Shown: piece after piece, positions 36,088 to 47,863 of the stretch
Layout of the letters: the number at the start of each line of letters is the position of its first letter
How positions within the stretch are numbered: position 1 is the first letter of the stretch
Source of the DNA: Gorsachius magnificus
Taxonomy: Eukaryota > Chordata > Aves > Pelecaniformes > Ardeidae
Length of the DNA: 64,000 nucleotides
Direction of reading: 5' to 3'
Assembly: GCA_034008185.1 (NCBI GenBank)
Contig: CM067085.1
Location: 55,100,602 to 55,164,601 of the forward strand
Position numbers and translations under genes: made by a program
Notes under the pieces: model-generated
Database searches by the model: none
The model's input: only the letters and a program-made list of their open reading frames with translations
Told to the model about the DNA's origin: nothing

Positions 36088-36538
36088 TGCCACCAGCCCC
36101 GAAGACAGACAGTGGGCTTTCGTCCCTCAGACACCCCCAGAATACTAATCAGGAAAGTCAGACCCTGGAGGTCAGGGAGCAAGTCAATCATTCTAGCGAT
36201 CGTCTCAGTGTGGAGGATCAAATTAGCCTGAAAAATTCAGCTGCTGGGAGGAGAGGGCGAGCAGCTGTCAGGGGCAGCAGCGAGATGCACTAATGAACCA
36301 GATGAATAGTGCAAAAGCTTGAAAATAAAAACAGGACAGTTGACATTTTTCATCTGTCAAAGCAGGAGATGCATGAAAATATAGTATTCCTGTTTTAACT
36401 CCTTAGGGGACATTCAGAATTTTTTTAACACTCCGCAGCATTCAAACAAAAGTACTTTTTAATGAACACCTAGAGTAAGAAAATGAATATCTGTGCATTT
36501 ATTTAGAATTTCTGCATGCATACAGATCCTGCAGTTGA

Positions 36539-36570
36539 TTTTTCTTTTTTTTTTCTTTTCTTTTCTTTTT
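36539..36570. repeat. (TTTTC)n pyrimidine microsatellite
   Basis: T-rich run with regularly spaced single C, built from units close to TTTTC. Confidence 0.85.
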
Positions 36571-37965
36571 GGTCCTTAGCTTGCATTTTAAAAATTCTTT
36601 TTAAGGTAAGAGACAATGTCATGTAAATCCAAAAATTAGCATTATTTTGGTAATACAGTTACAGAATTTTGGGGAGGAGCGTAGGATGTAGCATGGTATT
36701 TATTTTCGGAGCTTTAAATTTATTTATTCTTACTTGAAGGTAATATGAAAAAGTACTGAACTATTTGGGAGCATTTTTATCAGATACAAAGCAAATGTAA
36801 GAGAATTTTGGTAATTTTCTTCATACATTTTCTTCCAGTGATATCTGTGCTTAGACATGAAGGAGTTAAAACCGCTATCTGGAAGACCACAAGACAGATG
36901 AGAGCCATTTTCAGCTTGTCCTGTCCCTGCTGAAGCTCACTGAGTAGCACAGCATGGACTAGCGTGTTTCACACACACTCTGCCTGTCTGGGGAATGCAC
37001 ACATTGTCCTTCCAAAATCAAACTTATTAGCACATGTAGAAAAGGGTGACTGACTTTGGGGCAGCACTGCACTCAAAGCAGCATTCGTGCTGCTGCGGTT
37101 CAAAGACTTAGAAGGCTTTGAACAGAATGGTGAGACTTTAAATGAATTTTTAAATTTGTAATCCTGCTAACCGTAGCATTTGTTTCCACCTTAAATGTCA
37201 AGTTGGAACTTTGTCTGGAAATAAAGCATAGGTTTACTAATGCTGATCTTGAGCTGATCACTTATTTAAGTGCTCTCCAACAGATATTCTTATTTTTGTA
37301 TTACAATCATAAATTATAGTCATGGGTGCCAGTTCTGCACTGCTGATGATGTTTTGGGATTTTTTTTTTTAAGTATTTTTGAATAAAAGACTGAATTACA
37401 AAGTTTTGAGTTTTTCCTTTTTTTTGGAAGTATAGATGTGTTTTCTTACTTTAAAAAAAAACCTTTAGTAAAGTCTAGTAATAGCTATGGGAGGTTACAA
37501 AATCTACTACTGTTATCCAGTATTTTCACCATACAGTATTGCTTTAGATTAGATAGTGTTTTCAAATAAATTACTTTTTTTTTTTTTTTCTAAAAGGTCC
37601 TCAGAGGAAAATTATATTGTGGGGTTTGGTTTTTTTTTTGTCTCTCGTGATGCAAGGACCCTCCATGCTCAAAGCAGTATCCGAAGCTACTCAATTTCTC
37701 CTCATACTCTATTAATAAAACTGTTATGGTATACAATTCAAACCTTGCAATATAAGGATTGTGACAGGTATGACTGTACAACATAGAATAAATACGCACA
37801 CTGGTCGCAGTAATAGTTTTGGAACTTCTGTTTTTAGTGTTGTGGCACTTCTAAGCAGTGAATCGAAAGTTGTTAATCCCTTTTGATTTGTTAGTATTAC
37901 AGATTTTATGAAAAAACAGGTTTACTTAAACACACAAAAGAAAACTGTACATTTTCTTTAAACAG

Positions 37966-38079
37966 ATGGCTGCACTGCAGAGTCCCTTTTATGGTGATAA
38001 AATGAACTTGTACTCCCTGTGCAAGAAGATAGAACAGTGTGACTACCCACCTCTCCCTTCAGATCACTATTCAGAGGAA
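37966..38079 (+). CDS. NEK7: NEK7 coding exon, residues 229-266 (helix G region)
   Basis: The 114-base exon is in phase 0 at both ends and encodes 38 residues from [10 protein letters not shown] to SDHYSEE, followed by the strong donor gtaaga. It covers the helix F-G segment of the C-lobe. LYSLCKK and SDHYSEE are NEK7-type, whereas NEK6 as I recall it has FSLCQK and GEHYSEK here. Ser260, Asp261, Glu265 and Glu266 form an acidic patch reported to contact NLRP3 in the mammalian complex and are all present. No frame break or unusual codon is seen. Confidence 0.98.
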
Positions 38080-39289
38080 GTAAGAAATTTTCCTTTTCAT
38101 GGGCTAGATCCTCAGTTTATGTAAGCTGGCACTCTTCCAGGGAAGTAAATGAACTTGTGTGATTTTATGTTATTTGCAAATTATGCACATAAGTGTTTGC
38201 TTGTTGAACTTGCTCAAATGTTCCTGTCAAAACAAGTCTCTGATACGGTTTTAAATTTTGGGGAATTCATGATGGAAACCTCATACTCGTAGCTTCTTAA
38301 TTTCATTGAGCTTCCTTGCAAGTATGACAAAATGCTTTCCCAGAATGCACAATGATATGTTCTACATGCCAGAATGGGATTGAGTCTTACATCTATAGTA
38401 TGCTTTTTGAAAAGCACAACTATACAACTTTATGTTGCACAGTAAATTAGTGCACTAGCCTTGTTTCTCTAGGGGCTTGCATTAAAATAGATATCATGTA
38501 ACTCACTAGTAAAAATGAATTGTTTAGTTCCCATTTGTCTGCATTATAAAACTGCAATGCGCTATTCGATAGAAGTGAACGGCAGTTCTTTTGCAAGAAA
38601 GAGTGGTTCTTGACAACACTAATAGTAAATTTCAGAGAAATATAGGCAGACAAAATATAATTGAATTTGAACAATATACTCATGCATATCGGAGCAGTGT
38701 GTGTTTTAAGCTGATAGGTAACAGTTCTTTACTGTCATTAATGCATTTAAGGGGGGGTATTTGCTTTTTTTTTAGCTCTAAAATGAAAAGAAACTAAATA
38801 AAATAAATATTTTTCTTAGTGCGAGTAACAGAACAAAAAATATAAATGCTTGCTCATTAATGTTCTGAGATGCCAGTTTTGAAATACTTTCCCACTTTGA
38901 GAACAACAGGGCAAACTGATAGAAGCTGTAAACCAAAGAACACATATTAGTAACCAATTCTAATTGAATTCAGCCTACATGAATTAAAGATTACTTTGAA
39001 AACACAAATAAACATGAGCACTGAAATACTTTTAATAAACATAAAGCGTTGTGCAATTTCACTTAAAGAGTAGGGGTTGTAATTCTGAACCTTAATTTTT
39101 TCTACATTCAGAGACAGTGATTGGACTATTAATAAAAGATTACTCCCCGGTATTTTGTTTTGTTTTCTATTTATAGTGACAATTTTTCCCCTTTTATTAA
39201 AAAACTGGACTTAAAAAGATAATTTGGTGTTGTTACAAAGGGTGAAATAATGATCTATTGTGTAATTTATGCATTATACCTCTTTGTGG

Positions 39290-39660
39290 GTTTTCCAATT
39301 AGTCATTTTACCTGGGCCGTTTTTAATTATTATTTATTGCGGACTATAAATATGGCAGTTCATATAACCAACTTCAGAACTGGAGGCCTGGAAATACAGT
39401 AGGGTGTGAACAATAATGCAAAATGATAGCAAGGATGTCAGGGGCCGTTCTTTGTTGTGTCATTCATGCTGTCTTCCTTTTTCCATGAAGCGCATGAATA
39501 TTTCACATATCTGCATCCTCATCCTCTATTCTTCTTGACTAATTTTCAGACTGTCTGAATTTGCATTTCACATGGTAGCTGATTAGGAGATGCCGAGTGC
39601 TGCAGCGAAGCCTCAGCAGGCCGTTTCCATGGTGACCTTCAGCAGGATTTTAATGATGAT
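39290..39660. promoter_or_regulatory. Candidate conserved regulatory element with SOX/OCT-like and MEF2-like sites
   Basis: The stretch contains AACAATAATGCAAAAT (about 39409-39424), a SOX-type AACAAT next to an octamer-like ATGCAAAA. It also has CTATAAATAT, close to a MEF2 site, several TAAT cores, and retained CpG or GC-rich words such as GGCCGTTC and GAAGCGCATG. Such texture is common in deeply conserved vertebrate enhancers. The assignment is an inference from composition only; phylogenetic alignment is needed to support it. Confidence 0.28.
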
Positions 39661-42600
39661 ACCACTAGTGGTTCGTTGAAGTTGGCCTGCCTGCAGGGCT
39701 ACTTCACTGCAGCTAAGTGTGAAGCTGGATATGTGGATTCCCAGCCAAGGGGCAAATATCAAAGTCTGGCCCAGACAGAAGGTCTTAGAGTTTGGATGGG
39801 GAAAGAGATTCCACCTTTTACTTACATCTGTATAGTTTCTAGTGTTGAAAACAGATGCGGAGCACAACACACTATATTATCTTTATTTCAAAGTGGACAC
39901 GTACTTCTGCGCCTTGAATAAACCAGTTATTTGTAAAATACACATAAATTATTTAAAAATGTAATGAAATAATCAGACCTATGATAGGTATGAAGATAGG
40001 TATGAAAATAGTTACTTAAAGGAAGTATATTGATTAACTATGGAGGCTGCAGTGGGAACATTTTTTATGTTCTGATATGAAGACTTGTGTCTTTGCTAAG
40101 GTACATGGAAAAACAGATATTTTTATTAGTTATTGCAGCAAAATAGACCTTTTTTTTACTTGTACGAAAAAAATACTGTACTGGCCTGAACTGTAAAAAA
40201 ATAGAAACAAAAAAGCTTTTTCTGTCATATTAGGATACTGTCCTAAATGTTTCACCTGGCTGGAAATTCAGATAGCAAACCTTTAACCAGGTTGGAAGCA
40301 CACTCAGTAAGCAGTAAAGATCAGGGATCACCGAACAGTAAAACTCACTTCATGTTTTATGACAAGGAATTTTCTGAAAGACAAATTTCACTGAGTGTTG
40401 ATCTCTGCATCTCTGGTATAGGAGTGTAAATACTTCCATTACAAATTATGAGTGCTTTTTAGAGGAAACTTTTTCTAAGTAAATTTTAATGAGTTTTAAG
40501 ATGTGACAGTTTTTCTAAATTTTGAACTCTTAAGACTAACCCTTTAGTAACGCATCACATCAGTGTTGTCGGAGAATAGCATGACAGAAAGATGCACCTT
40601 AAGATAGATGGACAGATGGATAATTTTTTTAAAACCTTTGATTAGAAAACCTAGGAGTCTAAGATGCATTTTCTCAAACCATTGCTTTAGGAGTAGAGTC
40701 ATAAGCCAAGTTAATCATATGTTTCACAACTTTGAATATCTCAATTTTTGAATATTCCTAAAGAGCGTCTGACATTCAGGGTGAATACTCAGGATTTGCT
40801 AAAAGCTGTTCTACTTTAGGGAATTCAAAGATGGGGCTCCCTTGCCACCCTCAGTCAATACTCTTAAAACCCTGTCAGACATTATCATGTTGCTTTCATG
40901 ATAGATGAAGTTTTTCAATCTCCCCTTTGATTGAGCTACACTTCTGAAGTCCATAGCCAACCTCCTGCCCAGATGTGAAGACTGAATGAGCCAGCAGGTC
41001 TAGAATGGCAGCGTTAGTTGCCAGCAGAAAGGGTTGAGAAAGGACTGAGAAAGGACTTCAGGAAGGTCTCCTATTCAGAGTAAGAAGAGTTTGTTGTTTG
41101 GTTTTTTTTCCCATCCAAAATTTTCTATATGAAAATTTCTCTTTTTCAAGTGGCTAACAATGCAAAGCACTTGCCAGTCATTGTTCTGTCTTTTCTGCCC
41201 CCTCCTCCTGACTTGAGTGATAATTATTTATTTCATAGCTGAAAAACCTGCTAAAGTTAAAGAAAGTGTGTCCCACTGCTCCGATGTCAGGCTAAGCTCC
41301 AGGCTAAAGACAGTCATTGTGCTAAGTGCACAGAGGAGGTTAAGAACATTAGGCAGCTGAAGAAGTTTGCAGCTTGGGGATGCAACAGGAGGTCCCTCCA
41401 GTTCAGTCACGAGTCTACTGCTCTGCCTGTTGGCCAGTTTGTGCCACATAATAAAAAATTGCTCTCTCTCTCTAATAATACTCCTACTTCAGAATCCCAG
41501 TGCCTCTTCTGATGGTACTGTCAGGCTCTTCTAGTACATCGGAAATTTTATTAATACTAGAGGGGTTGACAAATGGATTTCAGGTTTATTGAAATGGATA
41601 TTCCTGTAGGAGTTAAAGGAATTGTGCTACAACCAAGTATTAACATCCAGCATGGTCTCAGTTTCAGTCCTGAAAGGCTATCTTCCTATGTAACTGTTTT
41701 CATCCTGTACAGCAAAATTAATTCACCTTCTCCCAAAGGTTTGCTGTTCAATAACAAGGCTCAAAAGAGCTCAAGGATTTTGAAATTACCCAGGAATCTA
41801 TACTATCATTGTCTAGTGTCCCAAGCTTGGTCAGCTCAGCATTCCTGCCTTACAGGTGAGATTCTGGACTGGGGAGGGGAAAGGAGATTTTGCAGTAATA
41901 GCAGTGACCAACATTTAAATGTTAAGACTCATAGCCAAAAGGGAGCTAGGACTTTGTGGTTTACTTTAGTACAGTAATAGTGAAGGTTTGTCACTTAATT
42001 GAGCTCACCTCTTGCACTATGTTGGGAAGAGAGTTTCTGAGTAAACTGATTCAGTGACTGCCACTTACTGTGAACATATTCTTGTAGAGCCTTCTGTGCA
42101 TCCTAACAATAGTAGCTACATGCATGTTTTGGTTAGAGTGAAAAATAAGAAGCTGTAAAAAGCCACTAGTCAAGACACCATATGGGTGAATGAATTTTGC
42201 AAGTGTATTTACAGTGATTAATATGACCTAAAGCCTTACATGTACTTTTGAGTAATGATGCTGGTTTGCTATAGTGTCTTTCTAAGCAATGAATCTTTTT
42301 ATTGAAGTTTTGAATTGTAATATACTGTAACAAGTAACAAAGTAACTCTGAAGGAAGGCTTCTTGTTTAATGACTTAATAAACAGTTTGAGTCTGAAATT
42401 GATTTTTAGATTATAAAGTTCAGTTTAAAAAACAGAATCAGAGTTACCCACAGGCCAGGATTGGAAAGACATGAAGTAGCCTACTGGAGGTAAACAAGGC
42501 TTCTCATGCTTTTTCACAGGTAAATTTCTTGAAGGTCTACTTCTGCTGTTCTACCCACAGTAAAGTTATTGATATACAGCTGGTAAAAAGAGGAGAAAGA

Positions 42601-43728
42601 GTACTGTGTTTCCCCTCTGATAATGGCTTTATAGGTTTCAGTCCTTCAAGGCCTTTTACTGAGACTTTATTTACTATATGCAGTTCTATTGAACAGGTCT
42701 TCACCGAGAAAGATAAATGTATACGTACAAGATTCAGTGTCATATTCTCAAGATAAATTACACTTGTATTTTCTTTACAAGGTGTTTACTTATTCGAGTC
42801 TAATTTCAGGCTTGGGGTTTTTAGATGTTCTTCAGTCTTTCCTGTTCTCCATGCAGGCTGTCTGAGGTGTCGCATAGCAAACTGCTCATCTCTGCTAATA
42901 CGTTGTGCCTGTTGCTTACACTGTATGCTTCTTCTATAGGAGATTGTTCTGCTTTGCATATTTGTATTACATGTTAGAGATTATTATTTCTTGCAGTGGT
43001 TCATGATTTCCAGCATTCTGTTCTCCAAATGGTTGGGAGTTATTACTGGCTAATATTTTTTCCTGTCAGTGGTATTGTATTTTATTTACTGGCTGCCAGA
43101 AGCAATATGATTGCTTTTATAACTCCATTAGTCAAAATATACTTAGCATATGTAAGATTCAAATAGAAAGTGGGTTCCAGATTATTTTGATTTAATATTT
43201 CTTTTCAATCCAGCAATCTGACCACTATCTTCAGAATTAATGATCTTATTTTTAAATATTAAACTCTTCTTGCTAAACAAGGGGGATGTTTAGTGACATA
43301 GCTCTTGTACTGTTAAATATGAAAAACCATTTCGTTGTATACAATTTACAATGTTTCTGCAAGGGCTGATGGACAAAGTTTTAACTTGTGGTATGCAATG
43401 TTTCTTACTTAATTCCTGGACTTCCTGTTCCTGTGCATTTAAATTAATCTTCTGAAAAGTGAAAGCAGTAGAATTATAATTTAAAATCCTTCTTGGGCTT
43501 TTTATAAAAAGCAGGAAGGAAACTCTCTGATGGGAGGTTTGAATATGCAATCTATGTTACTTTTGAATAATAATGGTGACGAGCTTGCTCTGTGTTAGTT
43601 GCAATAATTACAGCTTTTTTTCAGTAGTCATACTTACCAGTACTGGGAGGGAGACTGAACCAAATTTGGCATATTGCCATAGAAGGGTGGATTACAAGGT
43701 GTTGGCTTTTTTGTTTGTTGTTTGATTT

Positions 43729-43763
43729 CCCCCCCCCTCCTCCCTGCCCTACCCCCCCCCCCC
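43729..43763. repeat. Double poly-C run
   Basis: C9 (43729-43737) and C12 (43752-43763) are separated by a pyrimidine-rich spacer. This is the third poly-C site within the gene's introns, always with C on the sense strand. Confidence 0.9.
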
Positions 43764-44482
43764 GGCAATGCCATAAGAGATCCAGAAGGATTTGGCAAAG
43801 CTACTAAAAAACATAAAGGAAGAGCTTGAGAGTTGGTTAAGTTGCTCTTGCAAAGGATTGTAAACATTTTAAGAAGCTGTCATAAAGTAGGTGTATTCCA
43901 CACTACAAAATACTTAGGAGATACCCACAATTTAAAATAGAAGCCCCATCAGAAGTTTATCCAGACTATGTTAAGTCCTGATGTCACCTGAGGCATTTCA
44001 AGGGAGGAAGATAAACCTGCAACTGTTCTGCCAATTTATGGAGGCAATGTGAAGTGTCTGAGTGGTGAGGAAGCTCTTTGGGGTTGCTTCTGCTGAAAAT
44101 GTGCATTACAGAAGGCCTGATAAATTACGGTGTTTTTGGAAATGTGGGGTTTTCTAGTCATAGTGATTTATTTATTCCCAGATAGAGGCTTCTGTGAACA
44201 TGTTTGTTAATTATGTGCTTCTTTCTGTAAAGAAAAAATCAGTTACCTAATCCTGAGAATAGATACTGGGGCATAGACCAAAGGTTATTTATTCTATTAT
44301 CATGTCTCCAGCATTGGGCAAGTGGAGTAACAGGGCCAACATAATGTGATACTTCCCCAAAATATTTCCCCAGCTTCCAGTTTTAAGTTCAGGTATTTCC
44401 TTAGTCAAAGGTGGAGTCTTTATATTGAATAGACCTCAGTGGGTTTAATTTGTTCAGTTGCTTTCTGAATGCGTGTGTATTG

Positions 44483-44664
44483 GTAGCCTCTAGCAGGAGG
44501 AGGTTCTGCAGGTTAACTGTGTGTTATAAGGAGAATCACTGCCTTTTGTCTTTTGGAACCTGTCACACAGCAATGCCATTTATTGCTGGCTAACTCTTCT
44601 ATTGGGAGAGAATGAGCAAGCAGTCCCAGTTTACCTTCTCCGTGCAAGTTTCAGCCTTCTGCGG
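44483..44664 (-). mobile_element. Decayed ancient CR1-like LINE 3' fragment
   Basis: The + strand reads like the reverse complement of the 3' part of old sauropsid/amniote CR1-type LINEs. The shared pattern is: segment with CAGGTTAACTGTGTG, then a stretch matching the CTTCCTTTTGT-type segment (here CTGCCTTTTGTCTTTTGGAACCTG in two parts), then TTTACCTTCTCC before the end. Order and spacing agree with the consensus I remember, with many substitutions. It is non-coding and inactive. A search against a sauropsid repeat library would confirm or refute it. Confidence 0.55.
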
Positions 44665-45003
44665 TTTGCAGGCGTAGCCCTCCAAAAGCACAGGAATTTT
44701 AATTTAAAATGATGTATAATGGGAATAAACGCATATCTGAAGTTGCATGTTAAAAGGATTAGAACTTAAATCTGCTCATCAGTTTTTCTAGACAACGGTA
44801 CAAAATGTAAAAATCGCGGGTGTATAGATGCTTGCATAAAATTGTGTGCAGTGTGTGTCGAGAGAGGGAGGGTTGAATGTGTGTTTATGCAGAGTTGCTA
44901 TCTTTGGCTAATTTTTGCTGCTTTTATTAATTTGAATTTGATAATGCACAAATACTAATTGACAGGATCGTTGGCTTTCTTACATGTTATTTTCCTTTCC
45001 TAG

Positions 45004-45114
45004 CTGCGACAATTAGTTAATATGTGCATCAACCCGGATCCAGAGAAGCGACCAGACATAACCTATGTCTATGATGTAGCGAAACGTATGCATGCACACA
45101 CTGCGAGCAGCTAA
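45004..45114 (+). CDS. NEK7: NEK7 last coding exon, residues 267-302 and stop
   Basis: The 111-base exon follows a pyrimidine-rich acceptor and encodes 36 residues from [10 protein letters not shown] to HAHTASS, then TAA at 45112-45114. It forms helices H and I at the end of the kinase domain. Arg282 in EKRPD is the conserved partner of Glu206. The protein stops just after the kinase fold, as expected for the short NEK6/NEK7 type with no C-terminal extension. The terminal residues assign the gene to NEK7, not NEK6. Compared with the human protein from memory, Ile replaces Val after RPD and His replaces Cys four residues before the SS end. Confidence 0.98.
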   Translation: MRQLVNMCINPDPEKRPDITYVYDVAKRMHAHTASS

Positions 45115-46255
45115 AGAAACATCAGATCGTGAAGAAAAAAGCAGAAATAACCAAGTATTTTAAGTAAAACATCCCACCTCTTTGTTCGTGTGTTACTGAA
45201 ATGTAATTATTTGAATCTTACTGTTGTGCTTTGAATTGTAAAACAATTTATATACAAGCTTTGTTATTTTCTGTTTATTTCTATTTTTTGTATTTTTTAC
45301 TAACTTGCAGTTTTACAACAAGTTTAAAGATGTAAAGCATAACTTTAAAAGATACCGAGAACCACTGTTCTTCGTGTTAAGTGGGTTCAAGTATATTTTC
45401 TTTAATAACAAAATTGTATTCAGTTGGGCCTCAGTTCTAAAACACAGTTGCACTTTTGCACATGATACAGATATTAGGCTTATTATCCAGAAGCAAAATG
45501 TCTGAATCTCTCAGCTTTTTAGTAATTTATGGAAGGTATGAATCAGCACAGTTAACTTTATTTTAATCTTTGTTCTAAGAGGGACATAATTATTATAGAA
45601 GGTTATTGTATTTTATATTGAATTGTAGTTTGCAGTTCTCAGCATAAGAGTAGACAGGCGATAGGATTAGTTCTCTGCTTGCCAAATGTGATGGGAAAAA
45701 GTTTCAGGAAAAATTGTCACACTGAAATTTCAGCAACATCCCTTTTTGTTTTGTTACTCTGTCATAAAGCACATAAAACATTTGTTGGAGGTTTTCTGGG
45801 AAAATTTAAGGTGTTGATTCTGCAATATGATCATTTTCAATAGACTTGTGCAGCACTGCCCTGGGGCAATAGGAGTCTGCATAGTTAAGTCTTAAAACCA
45901 TGCAGATGCTTCTTGTAGCAAATAGGGTTCTTTTGAGGCTAGTGTTTATGAGAAGGTTTGATTAAAAGATGCGATCTTTAAGTTACAACTTCCCAACTGT
46001 TTATGTATATGTCACTGTTTGTAGATTTTTGTGTTTAAAATAATTTGAATGACCTTACAGTATATTTAAATTTTAAAATGTTTTTTAAATACAGAAACCT
46101 TTTGGAAAAGATATAATAGTGTAGTGTAACACAAAATGTATTCTTCATGAATATCTAGTTTAGTATAGTGTATCTGGAGAATTAGTTTCATATTTAGCAA
46201 AAGTAAATTTTAGCTTTTATGTTTAAGAGAAAAGTTGCCACCCCTTCATTTGGGA

Positions 46256-46261
46256 AATAAA
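46256..46261 (+). terminator. NEK7: Candidate proximal polyadenylation signal AATAAA
   Basis: Canonical hexamer about 1.1 kb after the stop codon, followed by T/G-containing sequence. It could give a short 3' UTR isoform. Confidence 0.4.
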
Positions 46262-46681
46262 TGTATATGCAAAATGTCTTACAAATACTTTATTAGTTGA
46301 AAAGGAAATTCAGAATATTTTTGCTACACCTTAGTACCTTTTTGGGTATGCTTACATGATATTTTTATTGTTAAGGAAGGAAGGTGTCTTGTATTTAAAT
46401 GTGGGAAAAATGGAGAATGGACTGAAATTTCTTGAGTTTCAAGATTGAACTTTTTATATGGAACTGTCAAAACATAATTATTACCAGTGATATTGCTGAG
46501 AAGCTGTTACGGTCAGTTAAGTCTTTTTCCTTGTGTGGGTAAAAAGAAGTTAGTTCAAATAAAAGCAGCAGTATGTACATACACATATAGGTCTAGATGC
46601 AGTCAGTTCCCTGCACGCTCAGATTTTTTTTTTTTGTTTCTCTGTGCAGCTTTAATTTTTGATTTGATGTAATACTCAAAG

Positions 46682-46687
46682 AATAAA
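46682..46687 (+). terminator. NEK7: Candidate polyadenylation signal AATAAA
   Basis: Canonical hexamer about 1.6 kb after the stop codon. A GTCAGGTTTTTTTT stretch starts about 40 bases downstream and could act as the downstream element. Confidence 0.45.
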
Positions 46688-47441
46688 AATCCAATTGTGA
46701 AGCTTGTGATAAAACGTTCAAGCTAGGTCAGGTTTTTTTTCCTGGTTTTATATTTTTTAAAAATACAAATACTATGGAAATTGTGTTTGGCAAAATACAG
46801 GAGTTTTTAAATAGTATGTGTCAGATCATCAGCTTATCTGAATACCTTTTTTTTTAAATTTTTGTTTTCAGATTTGTAGTTTTCCTTCTAGCTTCTGTGT
46901 ATACTTTATCTTGTAGGACTTCAGTGGAACAATTTGTAGGGAGGAAGTCTTTGAGAAACCTTGGCTTGTGTCTAGCAACCTCTAGATTTGTTTTCATTTA
47001 TTATCTGATTATTGAATTTTAAAAAATATATTTATATTCTATAACAATAGTTCATATGTCATAGAATGACATGCTTTGTATTGGAAAAGGCAGCACAATA
47101 CTTGCTTGACTGCCAGGATTATCTCTTAATATGCACAAGTACTCAAACCATTTTTTTTTTTTTCTGAAATGTACTAGAACATTTAAAAAATCACTGGAAA
47201 AACCCCAACACAGTCAGGCTATTTGCATCTAATATTATGCATCAATTATTGAACTTTTCCTGAAAGAAACCAGTAATAGATTTCTTTTTTTTTTTCCCCT
47301 CCTGTCTAGAAGGATACAATGAGTAAAGAAAAGATGAGTTAAGAGTTAGCAAATGTGCATACTTAAGCATTTATTTTTTTATTGTGTGGTTTTGGGTTTG
47401 GTTTTTTTTTAGTATTTATGATTAAATCTTGTGCTGAGGAA

Positions 47442-47447
47442 AATAAA
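47442..47447 (+). terminator. NEK7: Candidate polyadenylation signal AATAAA
   Basis: Canonical hexamer about 2.3 kb after the stop codon. Downstream T-richness is weaker than at the later signal. Confidence 0.35.
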
Positions 47448-47857
47448 TAGTTGCTCCTATTTTAAAATCTGTAAAATGAATGGTACAGATGACTCTGGTA
47501 CCAAACTTTATAATTAAGAAGCCCATACGGGTTAATAGAACTGCTTATAAAACTGGGGGTTGTAGAATCTATCCCCTAAGTAAAGCACCTAGTAACGTGA
47601 GAAAGTAAGTCAGTTATAATGCTCCCATGTGTGCTATACACTTATGAAATATTTTCTTTTATAAAACACCATTCTGTGTTTCATTTGTTGTTGATGGTGA
47701 CTTTTGGCACTTTTTTTTAAGCTATGGCATTACACGTTTATTTTCTTTAAAGAGAATGTGTTACATTTCTAACCAAAATGTTGGAGTGTGCTTGAATGAC
47801 ATTGCATAAAATCTTTGTCGTCTTGAAAGCTCCCCTGCTGTGCAATAGTCTAATAGA

Positions 47858-47863
47858 AATAAA
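47858..47863 (+). terminator. NEK7: Likely distal polyadenylation signal AATAAA
   Basis: Canonical hexamer about 2.7 kb after the stop codon with TG- and T-rich sequence beginning about 35 bases later. It is taken as the main 3' end, with moderate confidence. Confidence 0.5.

Larger units (their letters stand above)
33467..37965 (+). other. NEK7: NEK7 intron, about 4.5 kb
   Basis: The intron runs from gtaaca to a tttctttaaacag acceptor. It begins with a C-rich run (33.51-33.53 kb) and has a (TA)6 repeat at 34.60 kb. A large A28-GG-A17-(GA)n tract lies at 36.03-36.09 kb, followed directly by about 0.2 kb of GC-rich sequence unlike its surroundings. A TTTTC-type run lies at 36.54 kb. No additional exon is recognised. 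Confidence 0.93.
38080..45003 (+). other. NEK7: NEK7 last intron, about 6.9 kb
   Basis: The intron runs from gtaaga to a ttttcctttcctag acceptor. It contains a candidate conserved element at about 39.3-39.66 kb, a paired C-run at 43.73-43.76 kb and a decayed CR1-like LINE fragment on the minus strand at about 44.48-44.66 kb. The 134-residue frame at 41.57-41.98 kb is the longest open frame of the window but has no recognisable domain or coding texture. Confidence 0.93.

Noticed and set aside
41573..41977. 134-residue + strand open frame, the longest in the window
   Set aside because: No domain, low-complexity signal, splice context or codon pattern of a gene; it lies inside the last intron on the sense strand and looks like chance.
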